Assembly: GCA_900078375.1 (NCBI GenBank)
Contig: FLQS01000003.1
Span: 84,041 to 148,040 of the forward strand
Direction: 5' to 3'
DNA length: 64,000 bases
Source: an uncultured Mycobacterium sp.
GTDB taxonomy: Bacteria; Actinomycetota; Actinomycetes; Mycobacteriales; Mycobacteriaceae
Every line of letters starts with the position of its first letter. The stretch's first letter is position 1. The translations under genes and the position numbers were made by a program. Positions 50,401 through 60,226 of the stretch are shown piece after piece. The notes under the pieces were generated by a model that did no database searches, had not been told where the DNA came from, and worked only from the letters and a program-made list of their open reading frames with translations.

Positions 50401-51462
50401 GTGACGATGGATCAGCACGGCGAGCTGAAGCAAAGCGACCCGGGGATGTCGTCGGCAATGGCCAAGCGCAAACTCCGCCATATCGACGCCTGCCTGCATG
50501 GGCCCGTCTCCTACGAAACCGTGAGCACCGGCTTCGAGCGCTACCGGCTGCCCTACAACGCCCTGACCCAGACCAGCCTCAACGCCGTCGACATGAGCAC
50601 CACGTTCCTGGGCGCCCCGCTGCGCGCGCCCGTTCTCATCGGGGCGATGACCGGCGGCGCCGAGCTGTCCCGCACGATCAACCGCAACCTGGCCGAGGCC
50701 GCACAGAAGCTCGGGATCGGCATGATGCTCGGTTCGCAACGCATCATGCTCGACGACGACGTCGCGGCTGCCAGCTTCGAAGTCCGCGAGTTCGCGCCCG
50801 ACGTCTTGCTGATCGGCAATATCGGGCTGGCTCAACTCTCCGATGCCCTGGTGCCCAAATTGATTGCCGCACTCGATCGGATCGGTGCTGACGCGCTGGC
50901 GGTGCACACCAACCCGCTGCAGGAGGCAATGCAGGACAACGGCGACACCGACTTCAGCGGCTCGCTGGAGCGCTTGCGCCACCTGGCCGAGGACCTCCCC
51001 TACCCGGTGCTGGTCAAGGAGGTCGGCCACGGCATCGGCGCCGCGGCCGCCGAGCGACTGCGGGACATGGCGCTCGCCGCAGTCGACGTCGCCGGTGCCG
51101 GCGGGACCTCGTGGGCGCGGGTGGAGCAGCTGGTGCGCTACGGAGAGGTGCGCGACCCGGCGATCGCCGAATGGGGGGTACCGACGGCCCAAGCGCTCGC
51201 CGAGGTGCACGCGACGCTGCCGGACATGCCGCTGGTGGCCTCTGGTGGCATCCGCACCGGTTTGGACGCCGCCAAGGCGTTGATGATGGGCGCCGACGTG
51301 GTCGCGCTGGCCCGCCCGCTGTTGGCCCCTGCGATTGAGTCACCCGCAGCGGCACTGGACGTGCTGCACAGGTTCATCGAGGAACTGCGGATCTGCCTGC
51401 ACGGCTGCGGCGCGGCCGACCTGGCCGCACTGCGCGGTCTGGGCGCGCCTGCCATCAGCTGA
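50401..51462 (+). CDS. fni: Type 2 isopentenyl-diphosphate delta-isomerase
   Basis: FMN-dependent isomerase of IPP and DMAPP, unrelated to the type 1 enzyme. 353 residues, TIM barrel. Signatures: [10 protein letters not shown], the loop [20 protein letters not shown], and [25 protein letters not shown] (FMN phosphate site). Start GTG 50401 or ATG 50407; TATCTA ends 6 nt before that ATG, a weak leaderless layout. Divergent from ftsY, convergent with smc. M. tuberculosis is known for a type 1 enzyme elsewhere. Confidence 0.95.
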   Translation: MTMDQHGELKQSDPGMSSAMAKRKLRHIDACLHGPVSYETVSTGFERYRLPYNALTQTSLNAVDMSTTFLGAPLRAPVLIGAMTGGAELSRTINRNLAEAAQKLGIGMMLGSQRIMLDDDVAAASFEVREFAPDVLLIGNIGLAQLSDALVPKLIAALDRIGADALAVHTNPLQEAMQDNGDTDFSGSLERLRHLAEDLPYPVLVKEVGHGIGAAAAERLRDMALAAVDVAGAGGTSWARVEQLVRYGEVRDPAIAEWGVPTAQALAEVHATLPDMPLVASGGIRTGLDAAKALMMGADVVALARPLLAPAIESPAAALDVLHRFIEELRICLHGCGAADLAALRGLGAPAIS

Positions 51463-51547
51463 GCAGGGCGGTGACGTCAGGCGGGGATCGTGTGCGCCCA
51501 AGGCCGTACCCCGAATCGTACTGATCACCAACGAGTTTGGGCGCCAG

Positions 51548-54500
51548 TTAGGTACTGGCCGACACCAGCTCTTGGCCGCGCATCCGCTGCGAGATGACCG
51601 TGGTGATGCCGTCGCCCTGCATCGTGACTCCGTAGAGTGCATCGGCGATCTCCATCGTCGGCTTCTGGTGGGTGATGACGATCAGCTGGGACTGCGCCCG
51701 CAGCTGCTCGAACAACCCGATCAGCCGGCGCAGGTTGACGTCGTCGAGGGCCGCCTCGACCTCGTCCATGACGTAGAAGGGTGACGGGCGGGCCCGGAAG
51801 ATGGCCACCAGCATCGCCACCGCGGTCAGCGACTTTTCGCCGCCGGACAGCAGCGAGAGGCGCTTGACCTTCTTGCCTGGCGGGCGGGCCTCCACCTCGA
51901 CGCCGGTGGTCAGCAGATCGTTGGGGTCGGTCAGCAACAGCCGGCCTTCACCGCCGGGGAACAACGTTGCGAAGACCTGTCCGAACTCGCGCTCGACATC
52001 GGCGTAAGCCTCGGCGAACACCTGCAGGATCCGGTTGTCGACGTCGGCGATCACATCGAGCAGGTCCTTGCGCGCGGCCTTGACGTCCTCGAGCTGGGTG
52101 GCCAGGAAGTTGTAGCGCTCCTCCAGCGCCGCAAACTCTTCCAGCGCAAGCGGATTCACCCGACCGAGCTCGGCCAGTTCACGTTCAGCCCGCTTGGCGC
52201 GGCGTTCCTGAGTCGGCCGGTCGAACACCATCGGCGCCGGCGCGGTGACCTGCTCGCCGCGCTCCTTGGCCTGCTCGTACTCCGCCATCTCGAGCTCCGA
52301 CGGTGGCAGCGACACGTCGGGACCGTACTCGGCGATCAAATCATCGGCGGCCATGCCGAATTGTTCGAGCACCATCTGCTCGAGCTGTTCGATGCGCATG
52401 GCGGCCTGCGCCTTGGCCACCTCGTCACGATGCAGCGAATCGGTCAGCGCGGTGATCCGGCTGTTGAGCGCGGTGACTTCTTCGCGCGCGGCCGCCATCG
52501 CGGTGGCCCGCTCCTGGCGTTCAGCGGCCAAGCTGTCGCGGCGGCGGGACGCCGCCGCGACCACACCGGCCAGCCGCTCGGCGACGCGGCGGCCGGACTC
52601 GGCCACCGCGGCGGCCACCGCGGCGGCATGCTCGCGGGCGGCGCGGGCGCGCTGCGCGCGGATCCGCGCCTCCCGCTCGGCCGCTGCGGTTCGGCGCAGC
52701 GAATCTGCGCGCCCGCGAACGGCATTCGCGCGTTCCTCGGCGGTGCGCACTGCCAGCCGCACCTCCACCTCGACGGCACGGGCTTCTTCGGCAGCCGCCT
52801 GCATGAACTGACGGTCCACCGGCTCGTCGTCGACGACGGTCTGGGTGTCTTGTGCCGCGGACAGTCGGTTCTCGAGTTGGGTGAGCTCTTCGACCGTCTG
52901 CAGCCGGCTGGCCTCGAGCTCGCCGCGCTGGGCCAGCTGCCTGCGCCACTCCTCCTCGGCGGCTCGGGCTTCCTGCCCGAGCCGGCCGAGCTGCTCGTAG
53001 ATCGCCGAGATCGCGGCATCGGATTCGTTGAGTGCGGCCAGGGCCTCTTCCGCGGCGTCCTGGCGGTTGCTCTGCTCAGTGAGCGCACCGGCCAGTGCGG
53101 CCGACAGCTCGCCGACCTGCGTCTCGGAGGCGGCGAGTTCCCTTCTGGCCTTGTCGATTTCGCTGGCGATCTCGAGGGTGCTTGGTTTTCGGTCGGAGCC
53201 ACCGCTGACCCAACCGGCGCCGACCAGATCACCTTCGCGAGTCACCGCACGCAGGTTTGGCCGCGCAGCAACCAGGTCGAGGGCCGCACCCAGGTCTCCG
53301 ACGACGGCGACATCGGACAGCATCGCGGTCATCGCACCCTGCAGGCGTCCCGGCACCTCGATCAGATCAAGCGCCCAGGCCGCGCCCTCGGGCAACGAGC
53401 CGCCTTGCCGCGCCGTGATCGGCCAGTCCCCCAACACGATTGCGGCCCGGCCACCGTCGGATTCCTTGAGTGCTCGCACCGCGGAGCGGGCGGCGTGGGA
53501 GTCATCGGCGGCCACGGCGTCCGCGGCGGCACCCAGCACCGTGGCCAGTGCGACCTCGTAGCCCGAGTGCACCCTGACCAGTTTGGCGATTGTCCCGAAA
53601 ACGCCTGCACCACTGCGGTTCTGCGTCAACCACGCCGAGCCGTCTTTACGTTCCAGCCCGACCGACAGTGCATCGATGCGGGCGAGCAGCGAGGCCACCT
53701 GCCGTTCGGCGGCACGCTCGGCGGACTGCAGTTCAGCCACCCGCTCGTCGGCTTGCCGCAGCGCGGTGACTGTGCGGTCGTGCTGTTCGTCGAGCCCGAG
53801 CTCACCCTGATCGAGTTCACCGATCCGGCCCTGCACGGTCTCGAACTCGGCCCTGGCGTGCTGGGTACGGGCGCCGGCCTCCTCGATCGCGTTGGTCAGC
53901 CGTGCCACACCGTCGTCGATGGATTCGACCCGGGCACGCAACGTGTCCACCTGTCCCGACAGCCGAGCCAGGCCCTCGCGGCGATCGGCTTCGGCGCGCA
54001 CGGCCGCCATGTGCGCGCGTTCGGCCTCGGTGGCCGCGCGTTCGCGTTCGCCGAGTTCGGCCCGGGCGAACTCCAGCCGGGACTGCGCTTCGGACAGCTC
54101 GGCCAGCAGCTCCTGCTCCCGCGCGGCGACCTCGTCGGCCTCGGCCTCCAGGGCGTCGGGGTCCGGGCCGGTGCTCGCGGTGGGTTCGGCGTCCAGGTAC
54201 TGCGCCCGCTCGCTGGCGATACGGACGGTGGCGCTGACCCGCTCGGCCAGCGCGGAGAGCCGGAACCAGGCCTGCTGAGCGGCGTCGGTGCGTTCGGACA
54301 GCGTCGCCACGGCGGCCTCGTGGGCGGTCAGCGCCTCGGTGGCCACCCCAAGGCGGGCCGCGGCGTCGTCGTGCTCGCGGCGCAGCGTGGTCTCGGTGTT
54401 GTCGGCCCCGGTGAACTCGGCCCGGCGGACCACCAGGTCGTCGGCGGCCAGCCGCAGCCGGGCGTCGCGCAGATCGGCCTGGATGGTCTGGGCCCGGCGC

Positions 54501-55135
54501 GCCATCTCGGCCTGGCGGCCCAACGGCTTGAGCTGGCGGCGGAGCTCGGTGGTCAAGTCGGTGAGCCGGGCCAGGTTGGCCGACATCGACTCGAGCTTGC
54601 GGACCGCCTTTTCCTTGCGCTTGCGGTGCTTGAGCACACCTGCGGCTTCCTCGATGAAGGCCCGGCGGTCTTCGGGTCGCGACTCGAGGATCTGCGAGAG
54701 CCTGCCCTGACCGACGATGACGTGCATCTCCCGGCCGATGCCGGAGTCGCTGAGCAGCTCCTGCACGTCCATCAGCCGGCAACTGCTGCCGTTGATCTCG
54801 TACTCGCCGGCGCCGTCGCGGAACATCCGCCGGGTGATCGACACCTCGGAGTACTCGATGGGAAGCAAGCGGTCGGAGTTGTCGATAGTCAGCGTCACCT
54901 CGGCGCGCCCGAGCGGCGCCCGCGACGAGGTGCCCGCGAAGATGACGTCCTCCATCTTGCCGCCGCGCAGCGTCTTGGCGCCCTGCTCACCCATCACCCA
55001 GGCCAGCGCGTCGACGACATTGGACTTACCGGAGCCGTTGGGACCGACCACGCAGGTGATGCCCGGCTCGAAGCGCAGAGTCGTCGGCGAGGCGAAGGAT
55101 TTGAAGCCCTTCAGCGTCAGACTCTTGAGGTACAC
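51548..55135 (-). CDS. smc: Chromosome segregation protein SMC
   Basis: Chromosome-organising ATPase. 1195 residues: N-terminal Walker [17 protein letters not shown], long coiled coil (about 170-500), hinge (about 510-680, [13 protein letters not shown]), second coiled coil, and the C-terminal head with signature [15 protein letters not shown] and Walker [19 protein letters not shown]. The GTG at 55135 lies 8 nt after TAAGGT, no Shine-Dalgarno, so a leaderless start is likely. Confidence 0.98.
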   Translation of the reverse strand: MYLKSLTLKGFKSFASPTTLRFEPGITCVVGPNGSGKSNVVDALAWVMGEQGAKTLRGGKMEDVIFAGTSSRAPLGRAEVTLTIDNSDRLLPIEYSEVSITRRMFRDGAGEYEINGSSCRLMDVQELLSDSGIGREMHVIVGQGRLSQILESRPEDRRAFIEEAAGVLKHRKRKEKAVRKLESMSANLARLTDLTTELRRQLKPLGRQAEMARRAQTIQADLRDARLRLAADDLVVRRAEFTGADNTETTLRREHDDAAARLGVATEALTAHEAAVATLSERTDAAQQAWFRLSALAERVSATVRIASERAQYLDAEPTASTGPDPDALEAEADEVAAREQELLAELSEAQSRLEFARAELGERERAATEAERAHMAAVRAEADRREGLARLSGQVDTLRARVESIDDGVARLTNAIEEAGARTQHARAEFETVQGRIGELDQGELGLDEQHDRTVTALRQADERVAELQSAERAAERQVASLLARIDALSVGLERKDGSAWLTQNRSGAGVFGTIAKLVRVHSGYEVALATVLGAAADAVAADDSHAARSAVRALKESDGGRAAIVLGDWPITARQGGSLPEGAAWALDLIEVPGRLQGAMTAMLSDVAVVGDLGAALDLVAARPNLRAVTREGDLVGAGWVSGGSDRKPSTLEIASEIDKARRELAASETQVGELSAALAGALTEQSNRQDAAEEALAALNESDAAISAIYEQLGRLGQEARAAEEEWRRQLAQRGELEASRLQTVEELTQLENRLSAAQDTQTVVDDEPVDRQFMQAAAEEARAVEVEVRLAVRTAEERANAVRGRADSLRRTAAAEREARIRAQRARAAREHAAAVAAAVAESGRRVAERLAGVVAAASRRRDSLAAERQERATAMAAAREEVTALNSRITALTDSLHRDEVAKAQAAMRIEQLEQMVLEQFGMAADDLIAEYGPDVSLPPSELEMAEYEQAKERGEQVTAPAPMVFDRPTQERRAKRAERELAELGRVNPLALEEFAALEERYNFLATQLEDVKAARKDLLDVIADVDNRILQVFAEAYADVEREFGQVFATLFPGGEGRLLLTDPNDLLTTGVEVEARPPGKKVKRLSLLSGGEKSLTAVAMLVAIFRARPSPFYVMDEVEAALDDVNLRRLIGLFEQLRAQSQLIVITHQKPTMEIADALYGVTMQGDGITTVISQRMRGQELVSAST

Positions 55136-55143
55136 GGGGTGCC

Positions 55144-55149
55144 ACCTTA
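55144..55149 (-). promoter_or_regulatory. Candidate -10 element (TAAGGT) of smc, leaderless layout
   Basis: TAAGGT on the minus strand ends 8 nt before the smc GTG. Confidence 0.4.
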
Positions 55150-55274
55150 CCGGCGGAAGAGGGCCTGTTAGCGCAACCGTGCTGCGTGGTTAACGGGTGT
55201 CTTGCCCGATGTTCATCACCCGGCAGTTGCTGTCGGACAGGCGGGTCTGAAGTGACGAATGTTACTTGTGGGGT

Positions 55275-55556
55275 TTATTTTTCGACGAAGCCACGCATCG
55301 GCTCGCCGGGTTCGGTGACGTCCGCGACGACTTTGTCCACCGACCCGGGCGTCGTTCCGCCCCGAAGCAGCTCCAAGAGCCGCTCGCAATCCGCGCGCGG
55401 TCCCTGCGCCACGACGAGCACCCGGCCGTCGGCCTGGTTGCTCGCGTAGCCGGTCAGCCCGAGCTCAAGCGCCCGCGAGCGCATCCACCAGCGGAAACCC
55501 ACGCCCTGGACGTAGCCGTGCACCCAGGCGGTCAGCCGGACGTCAGGCTCGGCCAA
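55275..55556 (-). CDS. acyP: Acylphosphatase
   Basis: Hydrolyses acyl phosphates. 93 residues. Signature VHGYVQGVGFRWWMRSRA (catalytic arginine in GFRWW) and GYASNQADGRVLVVAQG (catalytic asparagine). The likely start is TTG 55556, with GAGGTG upstream; it overlaps the OsmC-like stop by 14 bp, so expression is linked. The gap of 139 bp to smc on the other side has no gene I can see. Confidence 0.92.
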   Translation of the reverse strand: MAEPDVRLTAWVHGYVQGVGFRWWMRSRALELGLTGYASNQADGRVLVVAQGPRADCERLLELLRGGTTPGSVDKVVADVTEPGEPMRGFVEK

Positions 55557-55959
55557 CGTCGGTCACCTCGACATGGACATCGGTGCCGGATTTCAGGGTG
55601 CGCCCCACGGTGCAGACCTGCTCGATCGCTCGGTTGACCACCACCAATAAGCGTTCGACCTCCTCCGGGGACAGCCCGGACAGATCGACCTCGAGCTTCT
55701 CCTCCAGCAGCGGGTAGCGCTCCTGCTCACGATCGGCGGGCCCGGAGACTTTGATCACCGCCGGGTAGTCGTCGCCGAGGCGGCGGCGCAGCGGCTGGTC
55801 GCTGCTCAGCCCGCTGCAGCCGGCCAGCGCGATCTTCAGCAGCTCACCGGGGGTGAAGACACCCTCGTCGGTCTCCGAGCCGATCAGAACCTCCGCGCCG
55901 CGGCTGCTGCGGCCCGTATAGCGCCGCACGCCGGTGCGTTCCACCCAGAGTTCCGTCAT
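55543..55959 (-). CDS. OsmC/Ohr-family protein
   Basis: 138 residues, OsmC superfamily (Rv2923c-like), peroxide-reducing or stress function in the family. Cysteines: C48 region in KIALAGCSGLSSD and C near IEQVCTVG. Both family cysteines are present, so thiol peroxidase activity is plausible. The ATG at 55959 has GGAAGG upstream; an in-frame start 21 nt earlier is weaker. A dispersed-repeat copy lies directly upstream. Overlaps acyP. Confidence 0.9.
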   Translation of the reverse strand: MTELWVERTGVRRYTGRSSRGAEVLIGSETDEGVFTPGELLKIALAGCSGLSSDQPLRRRLGDDYPAVIKVSGPADREQERYPLLEEKLEVDLSGLSPEEVERLLVVVNRAIEQVCTVGRTLKSGTDVHVEVTDVGRA

Positions 55960-55976
55960 GTTTCCTTCCTTTGCGC

Positions 55977-56037
55977 CCAAACCGACATTTGGCCGAGAGA
56001 GTGCGAGTAGATCACGCCAAAACGTCGATCTCGGCGC
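55977..56037 (+). repeat. Dispersed intergenic repeat, copy B
   Basis: Plus-strand counterpart of 1251-1311; 50 of 61 positions match. Lies between the OsmC start and the fpg stop, so in an intergenic spot as in copy A. Includes GCGAGTAGATC and AAAACGTCGATCTCG. Confidence 0.7.
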
Positions 56038-56044
56038 GGTGTGT

Positions 56045-56911
56045 TCAACGCCGAGGGCGCGGCTGGCCCGGTCTTCGTTGACACCGTGGGCAGTAGTACG
56101 AGGAGCGGTTCATGAACTTCTCCCGCCGGATCGCCGTCCCGCAGCGTGGGCAGGGCAGGTCTTCGCGGCCGTAGACGTTCAGCGACCGGTCGAAGTAACC
56201 GGACTGGCCGTTGACGTTGACGTAGAGCGAGTCGAAGGAGGTGCCGCCCTGACCCAGCGCCTCGCGCATCACCTCGGTGGCCGCATCGAGCAGGTCGCCG
56301 AGCTGACGGCGGGTCAGGTTGGCAGCCAGCCGCGCGCCGTTGATCTTGGCCCGCCACAGCGACTCGTCGGCGTAGATGTTGCCGACGCCGGAGACGACGG
56401 TCTGGTCGAGCAGCTGCCGCTTGATCTCGGAGTGCTTGCGGCGCAACACCGTAACGACAGCCTCGCGGTCGAAGCGCGGATCCAGCGGGTCGCGGGCGAT
56501 GTGGGCCACCGGCTCGGGCACCCGGCTGCCGTCGACCTCCACCACGTCGGCCAGCTGCCACCCCCCGAACGTGCGCTGGTCGACGAAACTCAGTGTGGTG
56601 CCGTCGTCGAGCAGCGCAGCAATCCGCAGGTGGTTGGTGTTGGGGACATCGCCGAGCAGCATCTGACCGCTCATCCCCAGGTGCACCACCAGGGCGGTCT
56701 GATCGTCATCAAGATTGAGCCACAAGTACTTTCCGCGCCGGTCCGTTCCAGTGATGTGCGCGTCGAGCAGTCGCGCGGTCAGGTCGGCAGCGCCTGCTTC
56801 ATGTCGGCGTACCGCGCGCGGGTGGTGCACCCGCACCGCGGTGATCGACTTGCCGGCCACGTGGGCTTGCAGGCCGCGCCGGACGACCTCGACCTCCGGC
56901 AGTTCAGGCAT
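56045..56911 (-). CDS. fpg: Formamidopyrimidine-DNA glycosylase
   Basis: Excises 8-oxoguanine and FaPy lesions. 288 residues. N-terminal [14 protein letters not shown] (catalytic P2, E3), H2TH region with [19 protein letters not shown], and C-terminal zinc finger [20 protein letters not shown] then CPRC. The ATG overlaps the rnc stop by 8 bp, so it is coupled in DUF177-rnc-fpg. Normal length and all catalytic residues. Confidence 0.98.
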   Translation of the reverse strand: MPELPEVEVVRRGLQAHVAGKSITAVRVHHPRAVRRHEAGAADLTARLLDAHITGTDRRGKYLWLNLDDDQTALVVHLGMSGQMLLGDVPNTNHLRIAALLDDGTTLSFVDQRTFGGWQLADVVEVDGSRVPEPVAHIARDPLDPRFDREAVVTVLRRKHSEIKRQLLDQTVVSGVGNIYADESLWRAKINGARLAANLTRRQLGDLLDAATEVMREALGQGGTSFDSLYVNVNGQSGYFDRSLNVYGREDLPCPRCGTAIRREKFMNRSSYYCPRCQRRPGQPRPRR

Positions 56912-57608
56912 CCGGTTGTTGGTCCGTGATGGCCTGCCACGCTTGGGCCGCGGCCTTCTGTTCGGCTTCCTTCTTGGAACGACCCACACCGGTGCCGTAT
57001 TCGGCGTCCCCCACCACGACGGTCGCCGTGAACTGCTTGTCGTGGTCAGGCCCCGTCGAGGTGACGAGGTAGGTCGGCGGCCCCAAACCCTTTGACGCAC
57101 TGAGCTCTTGAAGACTGGTCTTCCAATCCAGCCCGGCACCCAGCGTCGGGGCCGTGTCCAGAAGATTGCCGAACAGCCGCAGGATGACCTTGCGTGCGGT
57201 GTCGATACCGTGCTCCAGGTACACCGCGCCCAGCAGCGACTCCATGCCGTCGGCCAGGATGCTGGATTTGTCTGCCCCGCCGGTGTTGAGTTCGCCGCGG
57301 CCCAAGAACAGGTGCGCCCCCAGTCCCTCGGCGGTGAGGCCGCGCCCGACGTCGGCCAGCGCGTGGGTGTTGACGATGCTGGCGCGCAGCTTGGCCAGAT
57401 CGCCTTCGGTGCGGTCGGGGTGGCGGTGGTACAACTCGTCGGTCACCGTCAGTCCGAGTACCGCGTCGCCGAGGAACTCCAGCCGCTCGTTGGTGGGCAG
57501 CCCGCCGTGTTCGTAGGCGTAACTGCGGTGGGTCAACGCCAGCGTCAGCAACTCTTCGGTCATCTCGACGCCCAAGGCGGCCAGCAGATTTTCACGTGGT
57601 GGGCTCAC
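56904..57608 (-). CDS. rnc: Ribonuclease III
   Basis: Double-stranded RNA endonuclease for rRNA processing. 234 residues. RNase III motif [21 protein letters not shown], with [17 protein letters not shown] as the second acidic site, and a C-terminal dsRNA-binding domain with [18 protein letters not shown]. The GTG start overlaps the DUF177 stop by 4 bp (GTGA); in-frame sequence upstream lies inside DUF177, so I reject it. Confidence 0.97.
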   Translation of the reverse strand: MSPPRENLLAALGVEMTEELLTLALTHRSYAYEHGGLPTNERLEFLGDAVLGLTVTDELYHRHPDRTEGDLAKLRASIVNTHALADVGRGLTAEGLGAHLFLGRGELNTGGADKSSILADGMESLLGAVYLEHGIDTARKVILRLFGNLLDTAPTLGAGLDWKTSLQELSASKGLGPPTYLVTSTGPDHDKQFTATVVVGDAEYGTGVGRSKKEAEQKAAAQAWQAITDQQPDA

Positions 57609-58207
57609 GAAGCGCCAGCCCCCCGCTCGGGGGTGTTCTCCTCGTCTGCGGCGGGAAACATCTTCGCCAGCTTGGCAAAGCGCGGGTCGATCCCATCGTG
57701 GTGGTGACCCGGCTCGGCGCTGGCCAGTGGGACGCCGCATGTCGTGCACAGCCCGGGGCAGTCCTCGGTGCACACCGGGGCGAACGGCAGGGCCAGGCCG
57801 ACGGCGTCGACGATCGACTGCTCGAGGTCGATCGTCTGATCGACGACGTGGCCGACTTCGTCTTCCTCGGTGGTGGATTCCGTTGCGCTGTCCGGGTAGG
57901 CGAACAGCTCGGTCAGCGAGATCTCGACGTCACCGGTGACCGGCGTCAGGCACCGGGAGCAGTCGCCGCTGGTCAGCGCATCCACGGTGCCGGTGACCAG
58001 CACCCCCTCGGACACCGATTCCAGACGTAGGTCCAGGTTCAGATCCGCGCCGCGTTCGATCGCGATCAGGTCCAAGCCGATTCGGGACGGGCTGGGCACC
58101 GTCTCGTGCAACTCCAGCATGGATCCGGGGCGCCGCCCCAACCGGGAGATGTCGAGAACGAGCGGCGATCGCGATCTGTAATTTCGGGCTCTGCGTGGCG
58201 TCGCCAT
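57605..58207 (-). CDS. DUF177 (YceD) protein, 23S rRNA accumulation family
   Basis: 200 residues, Rv2926c-like. Starts [20 protein letters not shown] and contains [11 protein letters not shown] and [13 protein letters not shown], a likely zinc-binding cluster. In plants and E. coli the family supports 23S rRNA accumulation; the neighbouring rpmF seen in other bacteria is absent here. The ATG is 7 nt after TAAGAT with no Shine-Dalgarno. First gene of DUF177-rnc-fpg. Confidence 0.93.
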   Translation of the reverse strand: MATPRRARNYRSRSPLVLDISRLGRRPGSMLELHETVPSPSRIGLDLIAIERGADLNLDLRLESVSEGVLVTGTVDALTSGDCSRCLTPVTGDVEISLTELFAYPDSATESTTEEDEVGHVVDQTIDLEQSIVDAVGLALPFAPVCTEDCPGLCTTCGVPLASAEPGHHHDGIDPRFAKLAKMFPAADEENTPERGAGAS

Positions 58208-58214
58208 AAATTCA

Positions 58215-58220
58215 ATCTTA
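58215..58220 (-). promoter_or_regulatory. Candidate -10 element (TAAGAT) of DUF177-rnc-fpg, leaderless layout
   Basis: TAAGAT on the minus strand ends 7 nt before the DUF177 ATG. Close to the -10 consensus; no -35 identified. Confidence 0.45.
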
Positions 58221-58266
58221 AAACCCGGTGCGGCCCGATTCAGCCAGTAGGCGCGGGCCGTACCGT

Positions 58267-59004
58267 TCAGCGTTGCACGTAGTCGTGGGTCCCCGCGGCG
58301 GTCCGCAGCTGGTGACGGCCCCTGCTGACCGAGCGCAAGGTGCCGTTGAGGTAGTCCTCGAACTGGGCGAGTTTGTTGTCGACATAGATGTCGCACTCGC
58401 CGCGCAGCCGGTCGGCCTCGGCGTGTGCGGTGTCGATCAGCCGGGTCGATTCGGCGTGAGCCGCCTGCACGACCTCGGTGTCGGAGACCAGCCGCTGCTG
58501 CTCCTTGATGCCTTCCTGCACAGCCTTCTCGTAGGAGATGTTGCCGCTCTCGACCAGCCGGTCGGCCTCAGCCTTGGCCCTGCTGGTGGCGGCCTCGTAC
58601 TCCCTCTTGGATGTCGCCGCCAGGCGGCTGGACTCCTCGCGGGCTTCGAGAACGGTGCGCTCACTGTGCTGACGGGCCTCGGCGACCATCCGGTCGGCCT
58701 GCGACTTGGCGTCCGCCAGCAGCCGGTCGGCCTCGGCGCGGGCATGGCTCAGCAGGGAGTCGGCCTCGGCGGTGGAGTTGGACACCATCGAGTCGGAGTG
58801 CTCTTTGGCCTCCCGCAGCAGCGAATCGCGGGCGTCCAACACATCCTGGGCGTCATCGAGCTCGCCGGGGATGGCGTCCTTGATGTCGTCGATGAGTTCC
58901 AGCACGTCGCCGCGCGGCACCACGCAGCCAGCCGTCATCGGGACGCCGCGGGCCTCTTCGACAATCGCGCTCAGCTCATCGAGCGCTTCAAAAACTCGGT
59001 ACAC
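58267..59004 (-). CDS. sepIVA: SepIVA, DivIVA-domain septation factor
   Basis: 245 residues, Rv2927c-like. Mostly one long coiled coil (about 50-220) rich in Ala, Glu, Arg; N-terminus with MYRVFEALDELSAIVEEA. SepIVA organises peptidoglycan precursor enzymes and septation in mycobacteria. The GTG at 59004 has GGAGGG upstream. The gene beside it is coaD, because the PDIM locus is absent here. Confidence 0.93.
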   Translation of the reverse strand: MYRVFEALDELSAIVEEARGVPMTAGCVVPRGDVLELIDDIKDAIPGELDDAQDVLDARDSLLREAKEHSDSMVSNSTAEADSLLSHARAEADRLLADAKSQADRMVAEARQHSERTVLEAREESSRLAATSKREYEAATSRAKAEADRLVESGNISYEKAVQEGIKEQQRLVSDTEVVQAAHAESTRLIDTAHAEADRLRGECDIYVDNKLAQFEDYLNGTLRSVSRGRHQLRTAAGTHDYVQR

Positions 59005-59183
59005 GGCGCCACCCTCCTGGGCGTAGTTGGTAGTGACTAGTGTGCCTGGTGTTACGCCTGTGACTGCGGTGGCGGGCCGGTGTGTCGGAAAGACGTTTTT
59101 GGCAAGCGCACCGGTCAGAGGGCGTCTCGTTGGAGATTATGTCGGGCTGGGGGCCAACTGCGCGGGCAATCCGCGGCAGAAAT

Positions 59184-59663
59184 TCAGCGCTGGACGAGCT
59201 TGGCCTGCAGGCGGCGGTTCACCGACTCTGGCAGCAACGCCGAAACGTCACCGCCGAACGTCGCCACCTCTTTGGCCAGCGATGACGAGACAAACGAATA
59301 CTGCGGAGTGGTGGCCACGAAGAAGGTGTCCACGCCGGCGATGTGCTTGTTCATCTGGGCCATCTGCAGCTCGTACTCGAAATCGGTGCCCGTGCGCAGA
59401 CCCTTGACGATCGCGGTGAACCCACGCTGTTTGACGAAGTCGACGACCAGCCCCTGCCCCGCCTCGGCCCGCAGGTTCGGCAGGTGGGCGGTGGCTTCGG
59501 AGATCATCGCGATCCGCTCGTCGATATCGAACATCCCCTTTTTGTTGGGGTTGATCAGCACCGCGACGATCACTTCGTCGAATTGTGCGGCGGCGCGCTC
59601 GAAGACGTCGACGTGACCCAGCGTCACCGGATCGAACGATCCCGGACATACCGCGCCACTCAT
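59184..59663 (-). CDS. coaD: Phosphopantetheine adenylyltransferase
   Basis: Forms dephospho-CoA from phosphopantetheine and ATP. 159 residues. Nucleotidyltransferase motifs: [14 protein letters not shown] (T/HxGH), [19 protein letters not shown] and [24 protein letters not shown] hexamer (59672-59677) ends 8 nt before the ATG, so it may have its own leaderless promoter besides read-through from rsmD, whose stop is 11 bp away. Confidence 0.98.
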   Translation of the reverse strand: MSGAVCPGSFDPVTLGHVDVFERAAAQFDEVIVAVLINPNKKGMFDIDERIAMISEATAHLPNLRAEAGQGLVVDFVKQRGFTAIVKGLRTGTDFEYELQMAQMNKHIAGVDTFFVATTPQYSFVSSSLAKEVATFGGDVSALLPESVNRRLQAKLVQR

Positions 59664-59671
59664 GAGCGAAG

Positions 59672-59677
59672 ACGCTA
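59672..59677 (-). promoter_or_regulatory. Candidate -10 element (TAGCGT) of coaD, leaderless layout
   Basis: TAGCGT on the minus strand overlaps the rsmD stop region and ends 8 nt before the coaD ATG. Same hexamer as amiC. Confidence 0.35.
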
Positions 59678-60226
59678 GCAGGCCGCCAATTCAACTCGGG
59701 TATCTCCGTAACGCCGCACCGGCCACGCCGTCCAGCCCGCCGGCCACGAGAGTTCGGTCGACGAGGCCGGACGCTCCACCACCACGACGCTGCCCGGACC
59801 CAGCCAGCCGTTGGCCGCCAGACTGTCCAGCAGCGCCTCGATCTCGGCGGTCGGCACCTCGTAGGGCGGGTCGGCCAGCACCAGGTCCACCGGATTCTCC
59901 GCGCCTGCCGCCAGCACGGTGGCAACCGCACCGCGGCGCACCGTCGCACCGGTCAGCCCAAGGGTCTCGATATTGCGTTTGATGACCGCCGCTGCGCGCG
60001 AATCACTTTCGACGAACAGCGCCGAGGCCGCGCCGCGGGACAACGCTTCGAGACCGAGCGCCCCCGAACCCGCGTACAGATCCAGCACCCTCAGTCCGTC
60101 GAAATCCCGGCGCGCGGCAAGGACATTGAACAACGCCTCGCGAACCCGGTCCGTCGTCGGCCGCGTTCCGCGCGCGGGCACATCGATGCGCCGGCCACCG
60201 GCGGCCCCGCCGACGATGCGGGTCAG
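59675..60226 (-). CDS. rsmD: 16S rRNA (guanine966-N2)-methyltransferase RsmD
   Basis: 183 residues from a CTG start. Rossmann motif [21 protein letters not shown] and catalytic motif [13 protein letters not shown]. The conserved N-terminus [19 protein letters not shown] runs directly upstream of the GTG at 60181 that a program might pick, so the real start must lie further upstream. The only candidate is CTG 60226, which overlaps the pyc stop as CTGA with a G-run ribosome site upstream. Confidence 0.9.
   Translation of the reverse strand: MTRIVGGAAGGRRIDVPARGTRPTTDRVREALFNVLAARRDFDGLRVLDLYAGSGALGLEALSRGAASALFVESDSRAAAVIKRNIETLGLTGATVRRGAVATVLAAGAENPVDLVLADPPYEVPTAEIEALLDSLAANGWLGPGSVVVVERPASSTELSWPAGWTAWPVRRYGDTRVELAAC

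Noticed and set aside
52361..55171. A very long open frame (936 residues) on the plus strand opposite smc
   Set aside because: It is antisense to a fully conserved SMC gene. High-GC DNA gives long frames opposite real genes, and the translation has no recognisable domain.
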